Below the pieces are notes generated by a model. The model was not told where the DNA came from and searched no databases. It saw nothing but the letters and a program-made list of their open reading frames with translations. Of a stretch of DNA of 64,000 nucleotides, positions 53,744 to 61,843 are shown in pieces. Each line of letters starts with the position of its first letter. The stretch's first letter is position 1. Position numbers and translations under genes: made by a program. Source of the stretch: Rhodobacter xanthinilyticus (GTDB lineage Bacteria; Pseudomonadota; Alphaproteobacteria; Rhodobacterales; Rhodobacteraceae); contig NZ_CP017781.1 of the NCBI RefSeq assembly GCF_001856665.1, positions 2,079,501-2,143,500 on the forward strand, written 5' to 3'.

Positions 53744-54663
53744 GCGACACTGACCCCACCTCCCCCGCGCCGCTGACCGACCGCCTCGTCGCGCGCGGCT
53801 TTGCGCTGGCGATGGGCGCGCTCGGGCGCCTGCCCTATCCGCGCCGGATCGCCACCGCCGGCGCCATCGCGCGCGGCCTCGCGCCGCTGATCGGCTGGCG
53901 CCGCCGGATCCGCGAGAACCTCGCGCTCGCCTGCCCCGATCTGCCGCCCGAGGAGGTCGCGCGGCTCACCCGCGCGGTGCCCGACAATATCGGCCGCTCG
54001 CTCGCCGAGATCTACGCCGGCCCCGAATTCCTCGCCCGGGTGCGCGATCTGCCGCTCACCGGCCCCGGCGCGGCGCTCCTCGAAAGCCTGAAGGCCGAGG
54101 GCAAGCCCGCCGTGCTGGTGACCGGCCATTACGGCAATTACGACGCCTGGCGCGGCGCACTCGGCCAGCGCGGCTACCCCGTCGGCGCGCTCTACCGGCC
54201 GATGAACAACCGCGCCTTCAACGACGCTTATGTCGCCGCGATCCAGGGCATCGCCGGGCCGATGTGGCCGCGCGACAAACGCGGCATGGGCCAGATGCTG
54301 CGCCATCTGCGCGAGGGCGGCATGGTCGGGCTCGCGATCGACCAGTTCTTCCATATCGGCGCGCGGCTGACCTTCTTCGGCCAGATCGCCAACACCCCCC
54401 TCTCGGCCGCCGAGCTCGCGCTGAAATATGACGCGCCGCTGATCCCGATCTTTGCCCGCCGCCTGCCCGATGGCTTGCGCTTCGAGATCACCGTCGAGGC
54501 GCCGATCCCGTCGGGCACGCCCGAGGAGATGTCACAGGCCTTCAACGACCGGCTCGAGGCGCAGGTGCGCGCCCATATGGAGCAATGGCTCTGGGTGCAT
54601 CGGCGCTGGAAGGTCTGGAACCACGAGGAAGAGCTCGCCCGCGCCCGAGGCGAGATCGACTGA
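53740..54663 (+). CDS. LpxL/HtrB-like lysophospholipid or lipid A acyltransferase
   Basis: 307 residues. The acyltransferase H-x4-D motif is TGHYGNYDAWRG (about 126-137), and a second conserved block PMNNRAFNDAYV and a MVGLAIDQFFHIGARLTFFG segment (like the LpxL DQ-x-x-x-x-x-G-x-x-x-x-F-F-G motif) are present. It is a membrane-associated enzyme, probably adding a secondary acyl chain to lipid A. Cotranscribed with the DMT permease by a four-base overlap. Confidence 0.85.
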   Translation: MSDTDPTSPAPLTDRLVARGFALAMGALGRLPYPRRIATAGAIARGLAPLIGWRRRIRENLALACPDLPPEEVARLTRAVPDNIGRSLAEIYAGPEFLARVRDLPLTGPGAALLESLKAEGKPAVLVTGHYGNYDAWRGALGQRGYPVGALYRPMNNRAFNDAYVAAIQGIAGPMWPRDKRGMGQMLRHLREGGMVGLAIDQFFHIGARLTFFGQIANTPLSAAELALKYDAPLIPIFARRLPDGLRFEITVEAPIPSGTPEEMSQAFNDRLEAQVRAHMEQWLWVHRRWKVWNHEEELARARGEID

Positions 54664-54681
54664 GCCCGCGAAATCAGGGGG

Positions 54682-55719
54682 TTACTGCAACCGCGCCGCG
54701 GCGAGGATCGCCCCCGGCAGCGGCACCGATTTGCCCGGATGGGCGCGCTGCACGATCACCACGGCGGGCTGCTCGCCCTCGATCTTGGCGTTGAGCCGGG
54801 TCGGCGCGGTGCCGTCCCATTCGGCCACCGCATGCCAGGCGGTGACGACATTGGCGTAATCGAGCTCAAGCCCGGCATTCTCGCCGCGCAGGATCTCGAC
54901 CCGGGCCTGCGGCGCATAGCGCACGATCTGCACCACGGTGCCCTCGGTGAGCGGCGGGTTGGCCCAGAGCTCGATCTGATATTGCCCGGCGCCGCCCGAA
55001 ACCTGAATACCGACCGGGCTCGGCGCGGCGGCGGCCTTCGCCACCGCGGCCTCGAGCGCGGGCGCCTCAGGCGCGACGAGCGCCTCGGCGCCGCCCACGA
55101 TCATCTGCGGCGTGTAGATCATCCGCTCACCCTTGGCGCGGGCATAGGCCTTCTGGCGGGCGGTGAAGGCGGGCTGGGCGAAAGGGTCCTCCCAGCCGAG
55201 ATAATCCCAATAATCGACATGCAGCGCGAGCGCGATGATATCGGTGCGCGGCGCGATCTTGGCCATCAGCGCATCGGCGGGCGGGCAGGCCGAACAGCCC
55301 TGCGAGGTGAAGAGTTCGACGACGATCGGGCTTTGCACCGGCGGGCGGCTCGCGGTGGCGGCCATCTCAGGGGCGCTGAGGGGGCCGGCGGGGCCCGAAA
55401 CGGCGCCCGCGACAGCGCCCGAAACCGCACCGGAAACCGCGCCCGTCACCGCACCGGCGACCGCCGAGGCCGCGCCCGCGACATTCGAGGCCGCCGAGCC
55501 TGCCGCCGAGAGCGCGCCCGACGCGGCGCCAGAGGCGGGCCCAGACACCGAAGCGGGGCCAGCGCCGCCCGGGCCCGCGCCATTGGCCGCCCCCGCAGCC
55601 GTATCGGCGCCGCCCGAGGCCGCGCCCACGGCCTGCGCAAGGGCCGTGCCCGCGCCAAACCCGAGCGCCACAAGGGCGATCCATCCACCGAAAGCTGCGT
55701 TGATCGTCGCGCGTGCCAT
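54682..55719 (-). CDS. DUF1223 secreted thioredoxin-fold-like protein
   Basis: 345 residues with a signal peptide (about 1-28, cut near ALAQA) followed by an unusual Ala/Gly/Ser low-complexity region (about 30-118) with repeated GAVSGAV units. The DUF1223 domain begins at VVELFTSQGCSACPPADAL (about 130), where CSAC is a CxxC redox-like motif, and continues with HVDYWDYLGWEDPFA and MIYTPQMIVGG. DUF1223 proteins are periplasmic and of unknown activity. The low-complexity region looks expanded by short DNA repeats. Confidence 0.85.
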   Translation of the reverse strand: MARATINAAFGGWIALVALGFGAGTALAQAVGAASGGADTAAGAANGAGPGGAGPASVSGPASGAASGALSAAGSAASNVAGAASAVAGAVTGAVSGAVSGAVAGAVSGPAGPLSAPEMAATASRPPVQSPIVVELFTSQGCSACPPADALMAKIAPRTDIIALALHVDYWDYLGWEDPFAQPAFTARQKAYARAKGERMIYTPQMIVGGAEALVAPEAPALEAAVAKAAAAPSPVGIQVSGGAGQYQIELWANPPLTEGTVVQIVRYAPQARVEILRGENAGLELDYANVVTAWHAVAEWDGTAPTRLNAKIEGEQPAVVIVQRAHPGKSVPLPGAILAAARLQ

Positions 55720-55816
55720 ACTGCCTCTGTCGTAGCTGTCCCCTACCTAAAACGCCGCAGGGGCCTTTGCCAATCAAGGTTTTGCGAGGCGCGCCCGGCG
55801 CCGCGCCGCGGCACAG

Positions 55817-55886
55817 CCCGACGCCCCCGCCCCGACGCCCCCGCCCCGACGCCCGCGCCCCGACGCCCGCGCCCCGACGCCCGCGC
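55817..55886. repeat. 14-bp tandem repeat, five units
   Basis: Five consecutive units of CCCGACGCCCSCGC (the first two with C, the last three with G at the variable site), followed by a CGCGCGCGC run. Likely slippage-generated and variable in length between strains. Confidence 0.9.
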
Positions 55887-56026
55887 GCGCGCTTTCCCGG
55901 CCCCGCAGGCCGATCCGGCCTTGCCCCCAAGGCGGTTTCCGGTCCAGATAGAGGCGGGCCGCCCGCCAAACCGCCCGCGCCCGCCTGCGGCCGGCGCCCC
56001 GGCGCATCGGCAAAAACTGTGTGCAA

Positions 56027-56036
56027 TGGTATACAA
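56027..56036. promoter_or_regulatory. GntR-like operator candidate upstream of acnA
   Basis: TGGTATACAA with the palindromic core GTATAC, one change from the FadR-type consensus TGGTATACCA. Position is 87 bases before the acnA ATG. Assignment is tentative. Confidence 0.3.
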
Positions 56037-56122
56037 ATTTGCCACCCCCCCCTTGATCGACTCTCGCAAAAGGGGCAAACACTTGCCCAGCGACACCCTA
56101 GAGAGCCAAGGGAGGCCATCTG

Positions 56123-58876
56123 ATGCCCATCGTTACCGGCAAGGATACCGCCAAGACCCGCCGTCAGCTGACGGTCGGCGGCAAATCCGTTTCCTATTAT
56201 TCGATCCCCGCCGCGCAGGACGCGGGCCTGGGCGATTTCTCGAAGCTGCCCGCTTCGCTGAAAGTCGTTCTGGAGAACATGCTGCGCTTCGAGGATGGCG
56301 GGTTCACCGTCTCGGTCGAAGACATCAAAGCCTTCGGTGACTGGGCCAAGATGGGCGGCAAGAACCCGCGCGAGATCGCCTATCGCCCGGCGCGCGTGCT
56401 GATGCAGGACTTCACCGGCGTTCCCGCCGTGGTCGACCTCGCGGCGATGCGCGATGGCATCAAGGCGCTCGGCGGCGACGCCAAGAAGATCAACCCGCTG
56501 GTCCCGGTCGACCTGGTGATCGACCACTCGGTGATGATCGACGAATTCGGCAACCCGCGCGCCTTCCAGAAGAACGTCGACCTGGAATATGAGCGCAACA
56601 TGGAGCGCTACCAGTTCCTCAAATGGGGTCAGGGCGCGTTCGACAACTTCCGCGTGGTGCCGCCCGGCACCGGCATCTGCCACCAGGTGAACGTCGAATA
56701 TCTGGCCCAGACCGTCTGGACCGATACCGACCAGGCCGGTGAGACCGTGGCCTACCCCGACACCCTCGTCGGCACCGACAGCCACACCACCATGGTCAAC
56801 GGCATGGCCGTGCTCGGCTGGGGCGTGGGCGGGATCGAGGCGGAAGCCGCGATGCTCGGCCAGCCGATCTCGATGCTGATCCCCGAAGTCGTCGGCTTCA
56901 AGCTCACCGGCAAGCTCAAGGAAGGCTGCACCGGCACCGACCTCGTGCTGAAAGTCGTGCAGATGCTGCGCAAACACGGCGTGGTCGGCAAATTCGTCGA
57001 ATTCTACGGCGAAGGCCTCGACAACCTGCCGCTCGCGCAGCGTTCGACGATCGCCAACATGGCGCCCGAATATGGCGCGACCTGCGGCTTCTTCCCGATC
57101 GACGATGAAACCCTGCGCTACCTGCGCCAGACCGGCCGCGACGAGGACCGCATCGCGCTCGTCGAAGCCTATGCCAAGGAAAACGGCTTCTGGCGCGGCG
57201 CCGATTACGCGCCGGTCTATTCCTCGACGCTCGAGCTCGACATGGGCGCGATCGTGCCGGCGATCTCGGGCCCGAAACGCCCGCAAGATTACCTGCCGCT
57301 GACCGATGCCGCCCCGGCCTTCGCCAAGGTCGTCGCCGATTACCGCGGCGTGGACATGAGCGCGCCCGCCAAGGAAATGACCGATGAAGGCGGCCTCGCG
57401 GTCGCGCCGAAATCGGGGATCAAGACCGTCGCGGTCGAGGGCAAGGATTATTCGGTCGGTGACGGCTCGGTGGTGATCGCCTCGATCACGTCCTGCACCA
57501 ACACCTCGAACCCCTATGTGCTGATCGGCGCCGGTCTCGTCGCCCGCAAGGCGCGCGCGCTCGGGCTCAAATCGAAACCCTGGGTGAAGACCTCGCTCGC
57601 CCCCGGGAGCCAGGTCGTGCAGGAATATCTCGCCGCGGCGAACCTGCAAGACGATCTCGACGCGATGGGCTTCAACATCGTCGGCTTCGGCTGCACCACC
57701 TGCATCGGCAACTCGGGCCCGCTCGGCGACCCGGCGATCTCGAAGGCGATCAACGAGAACGATCTCGTCGCCGCGGCCGTGCTCTCGGGCAACCGCAACT
57801 TCGAAGGCCGGATCTCGCCCGATGTGCGCGCGAACTTCCTCGCCTCGCCGCCGCTCGTCGTCGCCTATGCGATCGCGGGCGACATGAACATCGACATCAC
57901 CAAGGATCCGATCGCCCAGACCCCGGAGGGCAAGGATGTCTTCCTCAAGGACATCTGGCCGACCGATGCCGAGATCGCCGAGCTGGTCGAGAAGACCGTG
58001 ACGCGCGAGGCGTTCCTGTCGAAATACGCCGATGTGTTCAAGGGCGACGCCAAATGGCAGGGCGTGCAGACCTCGGAAGGCGAGACCTATGATTGGCCGG
58101 CCGAGTCGACCTACATCCAGAACCCGCCCTACTTCCGCGGCATGTCGCAAGAGCCGGGCGTGATCTCGAACGTCAAGAACGCGCGCGTGCTCGCGATCCT
58201 CGGCGACATGATCACCACCGACCACATCTCGCCCGCGGGCTCGTTCAAGCCGACCACCCCGGCCGGCAAATACCTGACCGAGCGCGGCGTGAAGCCGGTC
58301 GACTTCAACAGCTACGGCTCGCGCCGCGGCAACCATGAAGTCATGATGCGCGGCACCTTCGCCAATATCCGCATCAAGAACGAGATGCTGGACGGCGTCG
58401 AGGGCGGCTATTCCAAGGGCCCGAACGGCGAGCAGACCTCGATCTACGACGCCTCGATGGAATACCAGGCGGCCGGCATCCCGCTGGTGATCTTCGGCGG
58501 CATCGAATATGGCGCGGGCTCCTCGCGCGATTGGGCGGCGAAGGGCACCAACCTGCTCGGCGTCAAGGCGGTCATCGCGGAGAGCTTCGAGCGGATCCAC
58601 CGTTCGAACCTGATCGGCATGGGCGTCATCCCGTTCGAGTTCACCGGCGGCGAAAACCGCAAGTCGCTCGGCCTGACCGGCGACGAAGTGGTGACCATCG
58701 AAGGGCTCGAAGGCGATATCAAGCCGCTCTCGCTCGTGCCCTGCACGATCACCTTCAAGGATGGCACCGTCAAAACCATCCAGCTCAAGTCGCGCATCGA
58801 TACCGAGGTCGAGATCGAATACCTCAAGAACGGCGGCGTGCTGCACTACGTGCTGCGCAACCTCGCCAAGTCGTAA
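56123..58876 (+). CDS. acnA: Aconitate hydratase A
   Basis: TCA-cycle and glyoxylate-linked isomerisation of citrate to isocitrate with a 4Fe-4S cluster. 917 residues, normal for AcnA/IRP-type enzymes. Cluster cysteines lie in ITSCTNTSNP (about 457) and GCTTCIGNSGPLGDP (about 523, 526). Swivel domain EYGAGSSRDWAAKGTNLLGVKA is at the C-terminal end. Codon usage is less extreme in GC third positions than its neighbours, as expected for high expression. Followed by a strong terminator. Confidence 0.97.
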   Translation: MPIVTGKDTAKTRRQLTVGGKSVSYYSIPAAQDAGLGDFSKLPASLKVVLENMLRFEDGGFTVSVEDIKAFGDWAKMGGKNPREIAYRPARVLMQDFTGVPAVVDLAAMRDGIKALGGDAKKINPLVPVDLVIDHSVMIDEFGNPRAFQKNVDLEYERNMERYQFLKWGQGAFDNFRVVPPGTGICHQVNVEYLAQTVWTDTDQAGETVAYPDTLVGTDSHTTMVNGMAVLGWGVGGIEAEAAMLGQPISMLIPEVVGFKLTGKLKEGCTGTDLVLKVVQMLRKHGVVGKFVEFYGEGLDNLPLAQRSTIANMAPEYGATCGFFPIDDETLRYLRQTGRDEDRIALVEAYAKENGFWRGADYAPVYSSTLELDMGAIVPAISGPKRPQDYLPLTDAAPAFAKVVADYRGVDMSAPAKEMTDEGGLAVAPKSGIKTVAVEGKDYSVGDGSVVIASITSCTNTSNPYVLIGAGLVARKARALGLKSKPWVKTSLAPGSQVVQEYLAAANLQDDLDAMGFNIVGFGCTTCIGNSGPLGDPAISKAINENDLVAAAVLSGNRNFEGRISPDVRANFLASPPLVVAYAIAGDMNIDITKDPIAQTPEGKDVFLKDIWPTDAEIAELVEKTVTREAFLSKYADVFKGDAKWQGVQTSEGETYDWPAESTYIQNPPYFRGMSQEPGVISNVKNARVLAILGDMITTDHISPAGSFKPTTPAGKYLTERGVKPVDFNSYGSRRGNHEVMMRGTFANIRIKNEMLDGVEGGYSKGPNGEQTSIYDASMEYQAAGIPLVIFGGIEYGAGSSRDWAAKGTNLLGVKAVIAESFERIHRSNLIGMGVIPFEFTGGENRKSLGLTGDEVVTIEGLEGDIKPLSLVPCTITFKDGTVKTIQLKSRIDTEVEIEYLKNGGVLHYVLRNLAKS

Positions 58877-58894
58877 GCGCCCCACACCGAACCG

Positions 58895-58922
58895 AAAGGC
58901 CCCGCGCTTGCGGGGCCTTTTG
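58895..58922 (+). terminator. Intrinsic terminator of acnA
   Basis: Perfect 11-bp stem AAAGGCCCCGC / GCGGGGCCTTT with a four-base loop and T-run, 18 bases after the stop. Confidence 0.92.
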
Positions 58923-59016
58923 CATTGCGCGACGAGGGGCTGCGCCGGGCGAGGCCCTCCCCCCTTGCGCAACCGCCCGGCCCTCCCCATATCTCCCCCA
59001 TGTTAAGGAGGTTCAC

Positions 59017-59325
59017 ATGACCGACACCCGCGCGCTCTACATCGAACAACGCGTCGCCAATGAAAGCCCCTCGGCGCTGGTGGCTTACCTGCTGTGGTTC
59101 TTCCTCGGCATGTTCGGCGCGCATCGCTTCTACCTCGGGCGCTGGCTCTCGGGGCTGATCATGCTCGTGCTCTTCGGGATCGGCTCGGCGCTGGCCTTCA
59201 TCCTGGTGGGCTATATCCCGCTCGCGCTCGTCGGGCTCTGGTGGCTGCTCGATGCGCTCCTGATCCCCGGGATGATCGCGACCGACCGCGCCATCTTGCG
59301 CGCCCAGATCGCCTACGGCGGTTAA
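59017..59325 (+). CDS. TM2 domain membrane protein
   Basis: 102 residues, ATG at 59017 with AAGGAGGT upstream. TM2 hallmark: YLLWFFLGMFGAHRFYLGR, then a second hydrophobic span LIMLVLFGIGSALAF and a third LALVGLWWLLDALLIPGM. The first 24 residues are cytosolic. Function unknown; TM2 proteins are widespread small membrane proteins. Confidence 0.9.
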   Translation: MTDTRALYIEQRVANESPSALVAYLLWFFLGMFGAHRFYLGRWLSGLIMLVLFGIGSALAFILVGYIPLALVGLWWLLDALLIPGMIATDRAILRAQIAYGG

Positions 59326-59469
59326 CCACGACAAGCGGGGAAATTCCCCCTCTGGCCCGGCACGCCCCCGCCCGCCACGATGGGCCACGGCGCCTTGGCG
59401 ACACACCGCCCCGGAGCCGGTTTTCACCAGGCTTTTCAGACCCTCTGCCATCGGCCCCCGGGCCGGTGG

Positions 59470-59513
59470 CCATTCGCCGGGGGCCAGCCGCCGGGGTCCA
59501 TTCGCCGGGGGCC
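59470..59513. repeat. 16-bp direct repeat in GC-rich spacer
   Basis: CCATTCGCCGGGGGCC at 59470-59485 and again at 59498-59513. It lies in a 238-base gap between the TM2 gene and the convergent LuxR gene that also has two CGCTCAGCCCCCCC-like units near 59533-59571. No gene seen. Confidence 0.75.
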
Positions 59514-59563
59514 TGCCGCGCCCCGGGTCAGTCGCTCAGCCCCCCCCCGCTCAGCCCCCCCGC

Positions 59564-60310
59564 TCAGGGCGTGACGATGTTCAGGATCAAGGCCTTGGCC
59601 ACCGCCTGATCGCGGGTGCGCGCGCGCAGCCGGTCCTTGGCGCGGGCGATATGCTTCTCGAAGGTCTTCTCCGAGATCCCCAGCCGGAAACAGATCTCCG
59701 CCGGGCGCAACCCCGCCGCGAGATAGCTCAGACAATCGAGCTCGCGCGGGGTGAGGCCCACGAAATCATTGGCCCGGTCGCGCCGCACCCGCGCATCGAG
59801 AAGCCGCCCCGCCGCGCGGATCGTGGCGCCCTGCGCCTCCCAGTCGCGCCGATAGGCCGGCGCCGCCGTCGCGCCATGCCACACGCCGAGCCCCGCGACG
59901 ACCCGCCCCGCAGGATCGGCGCTGATCGGCAGGCTCACGCCAAACCGCATCCCCAGATCGCGCTCGATCTCGAATTGCGCGCGCTGCTCGGGGCGCATCT
60001 GCGCCATCCAGCCGGCCAGATCGGGCGGCTCCCATTGCACCTCGGCGGCGCCATTCACCAGCAACTCGAGCGAGGCATCGTGATCGAGCAAGGTGCCCGC
60101 GCCCACCGCCTGCACCCAATCCTCGGGGTAGGTGTGGTGGAAATAGAGCGCGCGGGTATAGGGCAGGGTCAAGAGATCCGAGGGCATCGCGGCAAAACCG
60201 TAAAACCAGCCCACACCCCCATGGTCGCGCAAGAAACGATCAAAAATCTCATAGGGGTTCTCGGCCGCGCGCAATAGCTCGGCCAACCCCACCAGCTCAT
60301 ACTGACGCAT
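59564..60310 (-). CDS. LuxR-family regulator with autoinducer-binding-like domain (solo)
   Basis: 248 residues: N-terminal autoinducer-binding-like domain (about 15-165) and C-terminal LuxR helix-turn-helix (about 182-240, VGLTPRELDCLSYLAAGLRPAEI then LGISEKTFEKHIARAKDRL). The domain keeps TYPEDWV but reads LLDHDASL where the ligand-pocket Asp-Pro pair is usual. No luxI synthase is present in the window, so it is a solo, possibly sensing a foreign or different ligand. Confidence 0.85.
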   Translation of the reverse strand: MRQYELVGLAELLRAAENPYEIFDRFLRDHGGVGWFYGFAAMPSDLLTLPYTRALYFHHTYPEDWVQAVGAGTLLDHDASLELLVNGAAEVQWEPPDLAGWMAQMRPEQRAQFEIERDLGMRFGVSLPISADPAGRVVAGLGVWHGATAAPAYRRDWEAQGATIRAAGRLLDARVRRDRANDFVGLTPRELDCLSYLAAGLRPAEICFRLGISEKTFEKHIARAKDRLRARTRDQAVAKALILNIVTP

Positions 60311-60392
60311 CCTGTCCCCACGGCCTCAATTGCCCTCCTCTCAGATGACCCGAGCGCCCGCGCCATTCAAGCGCGAAAGCGGCGCGCCGAGG

Positions 60393-61178
60393 TTATTGCG
60401 AGGCGCGGATCGGAAACGCCGCGAGCGAGGCGGCCTGATCGGGGCTGAGCGCCTCGGGGCGCACCAAATAGCTGTGGATCGAAAACGCCACCGCCCGGCT
60501 CTCGGGCAGCCGCACGAGGCCCTGCCGCTCGACCCGGATGAAGGGCGCCGCGCCATGCAAGGCGCGGTCCTCGGCCTCGCCGCGCGGGTTGTGGAGCGGC
60601 GCATCGGAGAAATGCGCCGTGCCGCGCATCAAGGGGCGGCCGGGCTGCACCCCGTCGAGCAGCCGCTGCACCCGCGCGCCGATCTCCTCGGTATAGGCCT
60701 TGACCGGCACATGGATCCCCATCATCGGGCGGCCGAATTTCTCCGCCAGACGCCAGCCCGAGGGGAAACAGAGCACCGCCCCGGTCAGGACATGGCCCTC
60801 GGGGCCCGCCTCCATCAGACAGAAATCCTCCTGCACGAGGCGCCCGAGCGTGGCGAGCGGATCGGCGCGCTCGAGCGTGACCCACACCCCATCCGGGCGC
60901 CGCACCTCGCCCCCCGCGAACTCGAACCCAAGCCCCGGCAAGAGGCCCAGAACCAGGTCATAAAGCTCCTCCGCCGCCGGACGCGCCGCCTCCGCAAGCG
61001 CCAGAACCGCCGCCCGATCGCCCTCGATCAGCCGCACCCGCTCGGCCATCTGCGCGCTATAGGCGTCATCCACCTCGAGCCAGTCCGCCATCTCGATCGG
61101 CACCACCCCGGGCAAACGACGGGTGCGCGGATCATGCCAGGGGGCAAACGACAGACGGTTTTGCAGAATCGGGCTCAT
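60393..61178 (-). CDS. DUF3445 / heme-dependent oxidative N-demethylase-like protein
   Basis: 261 residues from the ATG at 61178. It matches the DUF3445 family, which includes the heme-binding subunit of dimethylamine monooxygenase and related N-demethylases: a DYLEVD-like ADWLEVDDAY, EDFCLMEAG-x-x-G-HVLTGAVLCFPSGWRLAEKFGRP block (about 135-175, in parts), the IHVPVKAYTEEI segment and a C-terminal HSYLVRPEAL. The companion flavin/ferredoxin subunits are absent. Substrate unknown. Confidence 0.8.
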   Translation of the reverse strand: MSPILQNRLSFAPWHDPRTRRLPGVVPIEMADWLEVDDAYSAQMAERVRLIEGDRAAVLALAEAARPAAEELYDLVLGLLPGLGFEFAGGEVRRPDGVWVTLERADPLATLGRLVQEDFCLMEAGPEGHVLTGAVLCFPSGWRLAEKFGRPMMGIHVPVKAYTEEIGARVQRLLDGVQPGRPLMRGTAHFSDAPLHNPRGEAEDRALHGAAPFIRVERQGLVRLPESRAVAFSIHSYLVRPEALSPDQAASLAAFPIRASQ

Positions 61179-61225
61179 GGCGCCAAGCTCGCGCCGAACC
61201 GGGCGCCGCGCAAGACCCAACGCTG

Positions 61226-61351
61226 CAGGGGGGCGCCGCCCCCCGGCTTCGCCTCCCCCCGGGATATTTTTGGCAAGATGAAGGGGGCTCATTCATCTTG
61301 CTCCAAATATCCCGGGGGTGAATGCCGAAGGCAGAGGGGGCAGCGCCCCCT
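61226..61351. repeat. Composite intergenic repeat, paired (DUF3445/DUF6314 junction)
   Basis: GGGGGGCGCCGCCCCCC, CCCCCCGGGATATTTTT, GGCAAGATGAAGGGGG, then inverted TTCATCTTGCTCC, AAATATCCCGGGGG, GAATGCCGAAGGC and GGGGGCAGCGCCCCC. A complete copy with all modules. Confidence 0.82.
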
Positions 61352-61765
61352 TCACGCCCGCCGGTAATCGGAGATCATCGTGTAATCCTTGCGCGGGCCG
61401 CGCACCCGCCACTCGGCGCGCCAGGCGGGCCAGACGGAGAAATCATAGCGCACGCGGTAATCATCGGGGTCGCACCAATGCTGCGCCTCGGCCGCGGTCT
61501 GATCGGGGGAGAAGCGGTGAAAGAACCGCCCGTCGGAGAAATGGACCGCGATCGCGCCGCCCTCCTCGGCCCAAGCGTAGGCGCGTTCGGCGCGCATCGG
61601 GCGCGCGCCGGGGATCAGGAGCTCCCCCTCCTCGCGGTAGGCAAGCCCCCCGCCCTCGGGTCGGAGCCAGGCGCGGCCGGTGAAGGCGGCCTCGGGCTGC
61701 CCCGCCGCCCGGATCCGCCGCGCAACCGTCCATTCCCCCGCAAAATCCGCCAGTTTCCGCGCCAT
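61352..61765 (-). CDS. DUF6314-like protein
   Basis: 137 residues from the ATG at 61765. A lipocalin-like beta-rich pattern: LADFAGEWTVARRI opening, Arg/Glu/Tyr alternation (AYREEGELL, AERAYAWAE), HFSDGRFFHRF and a final QHWCDPDDYRVRYDFS. It is divergent from purB (78 bases). Biochemical role unknown; some homologues occur beside purB in this lineage. Confidence 0.7.
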   Translation of the reverse strand: MARKLADFAGEWTVARRIRAAGQPEAAFTGRAWLRPEGGGLAYREEGELLIPGARPMRAERAYAWAEEGGAIAVHFSDGRFFHRFSPDQTAAEAQHWCDPDDYRVRYDFSVWPAWRAEWRVRGPRKDYTMISDYRRA

Positions 61766-61843
61766 CCGCCCCCCATCCGCCTTGCCCCAAAGCCCCTGCC
61801 AGTCTAGAAGCGCGCCAGATCCGCCACAAGCAAGAGGCCCGCC

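Larger units (their letters stand above)
55720..56122. other. Gene-free gap upstream of acnA
   Basis: 403 bases: a promoter region for the minus-strand DUF1223 gene, a five-unit 14-bp minisatellite (55817-55886), a GC-rich stretch, then an AT-rich acnA promoter region with a TGGTATACAA element (56027-56036). The acnA ATG is preceded by AGGGAGG. Confidence 0.6.

Noticed and set aside
55367-58990. Very long minus-strand open frame of 1207 codons opposite acnA
   Set aside because: It is antisense to a certain acnA gene, has Arg/Asp/Gly-heavy shadow composition and no recognisable domain; high GC lowers stop-codon frequency in such frames.
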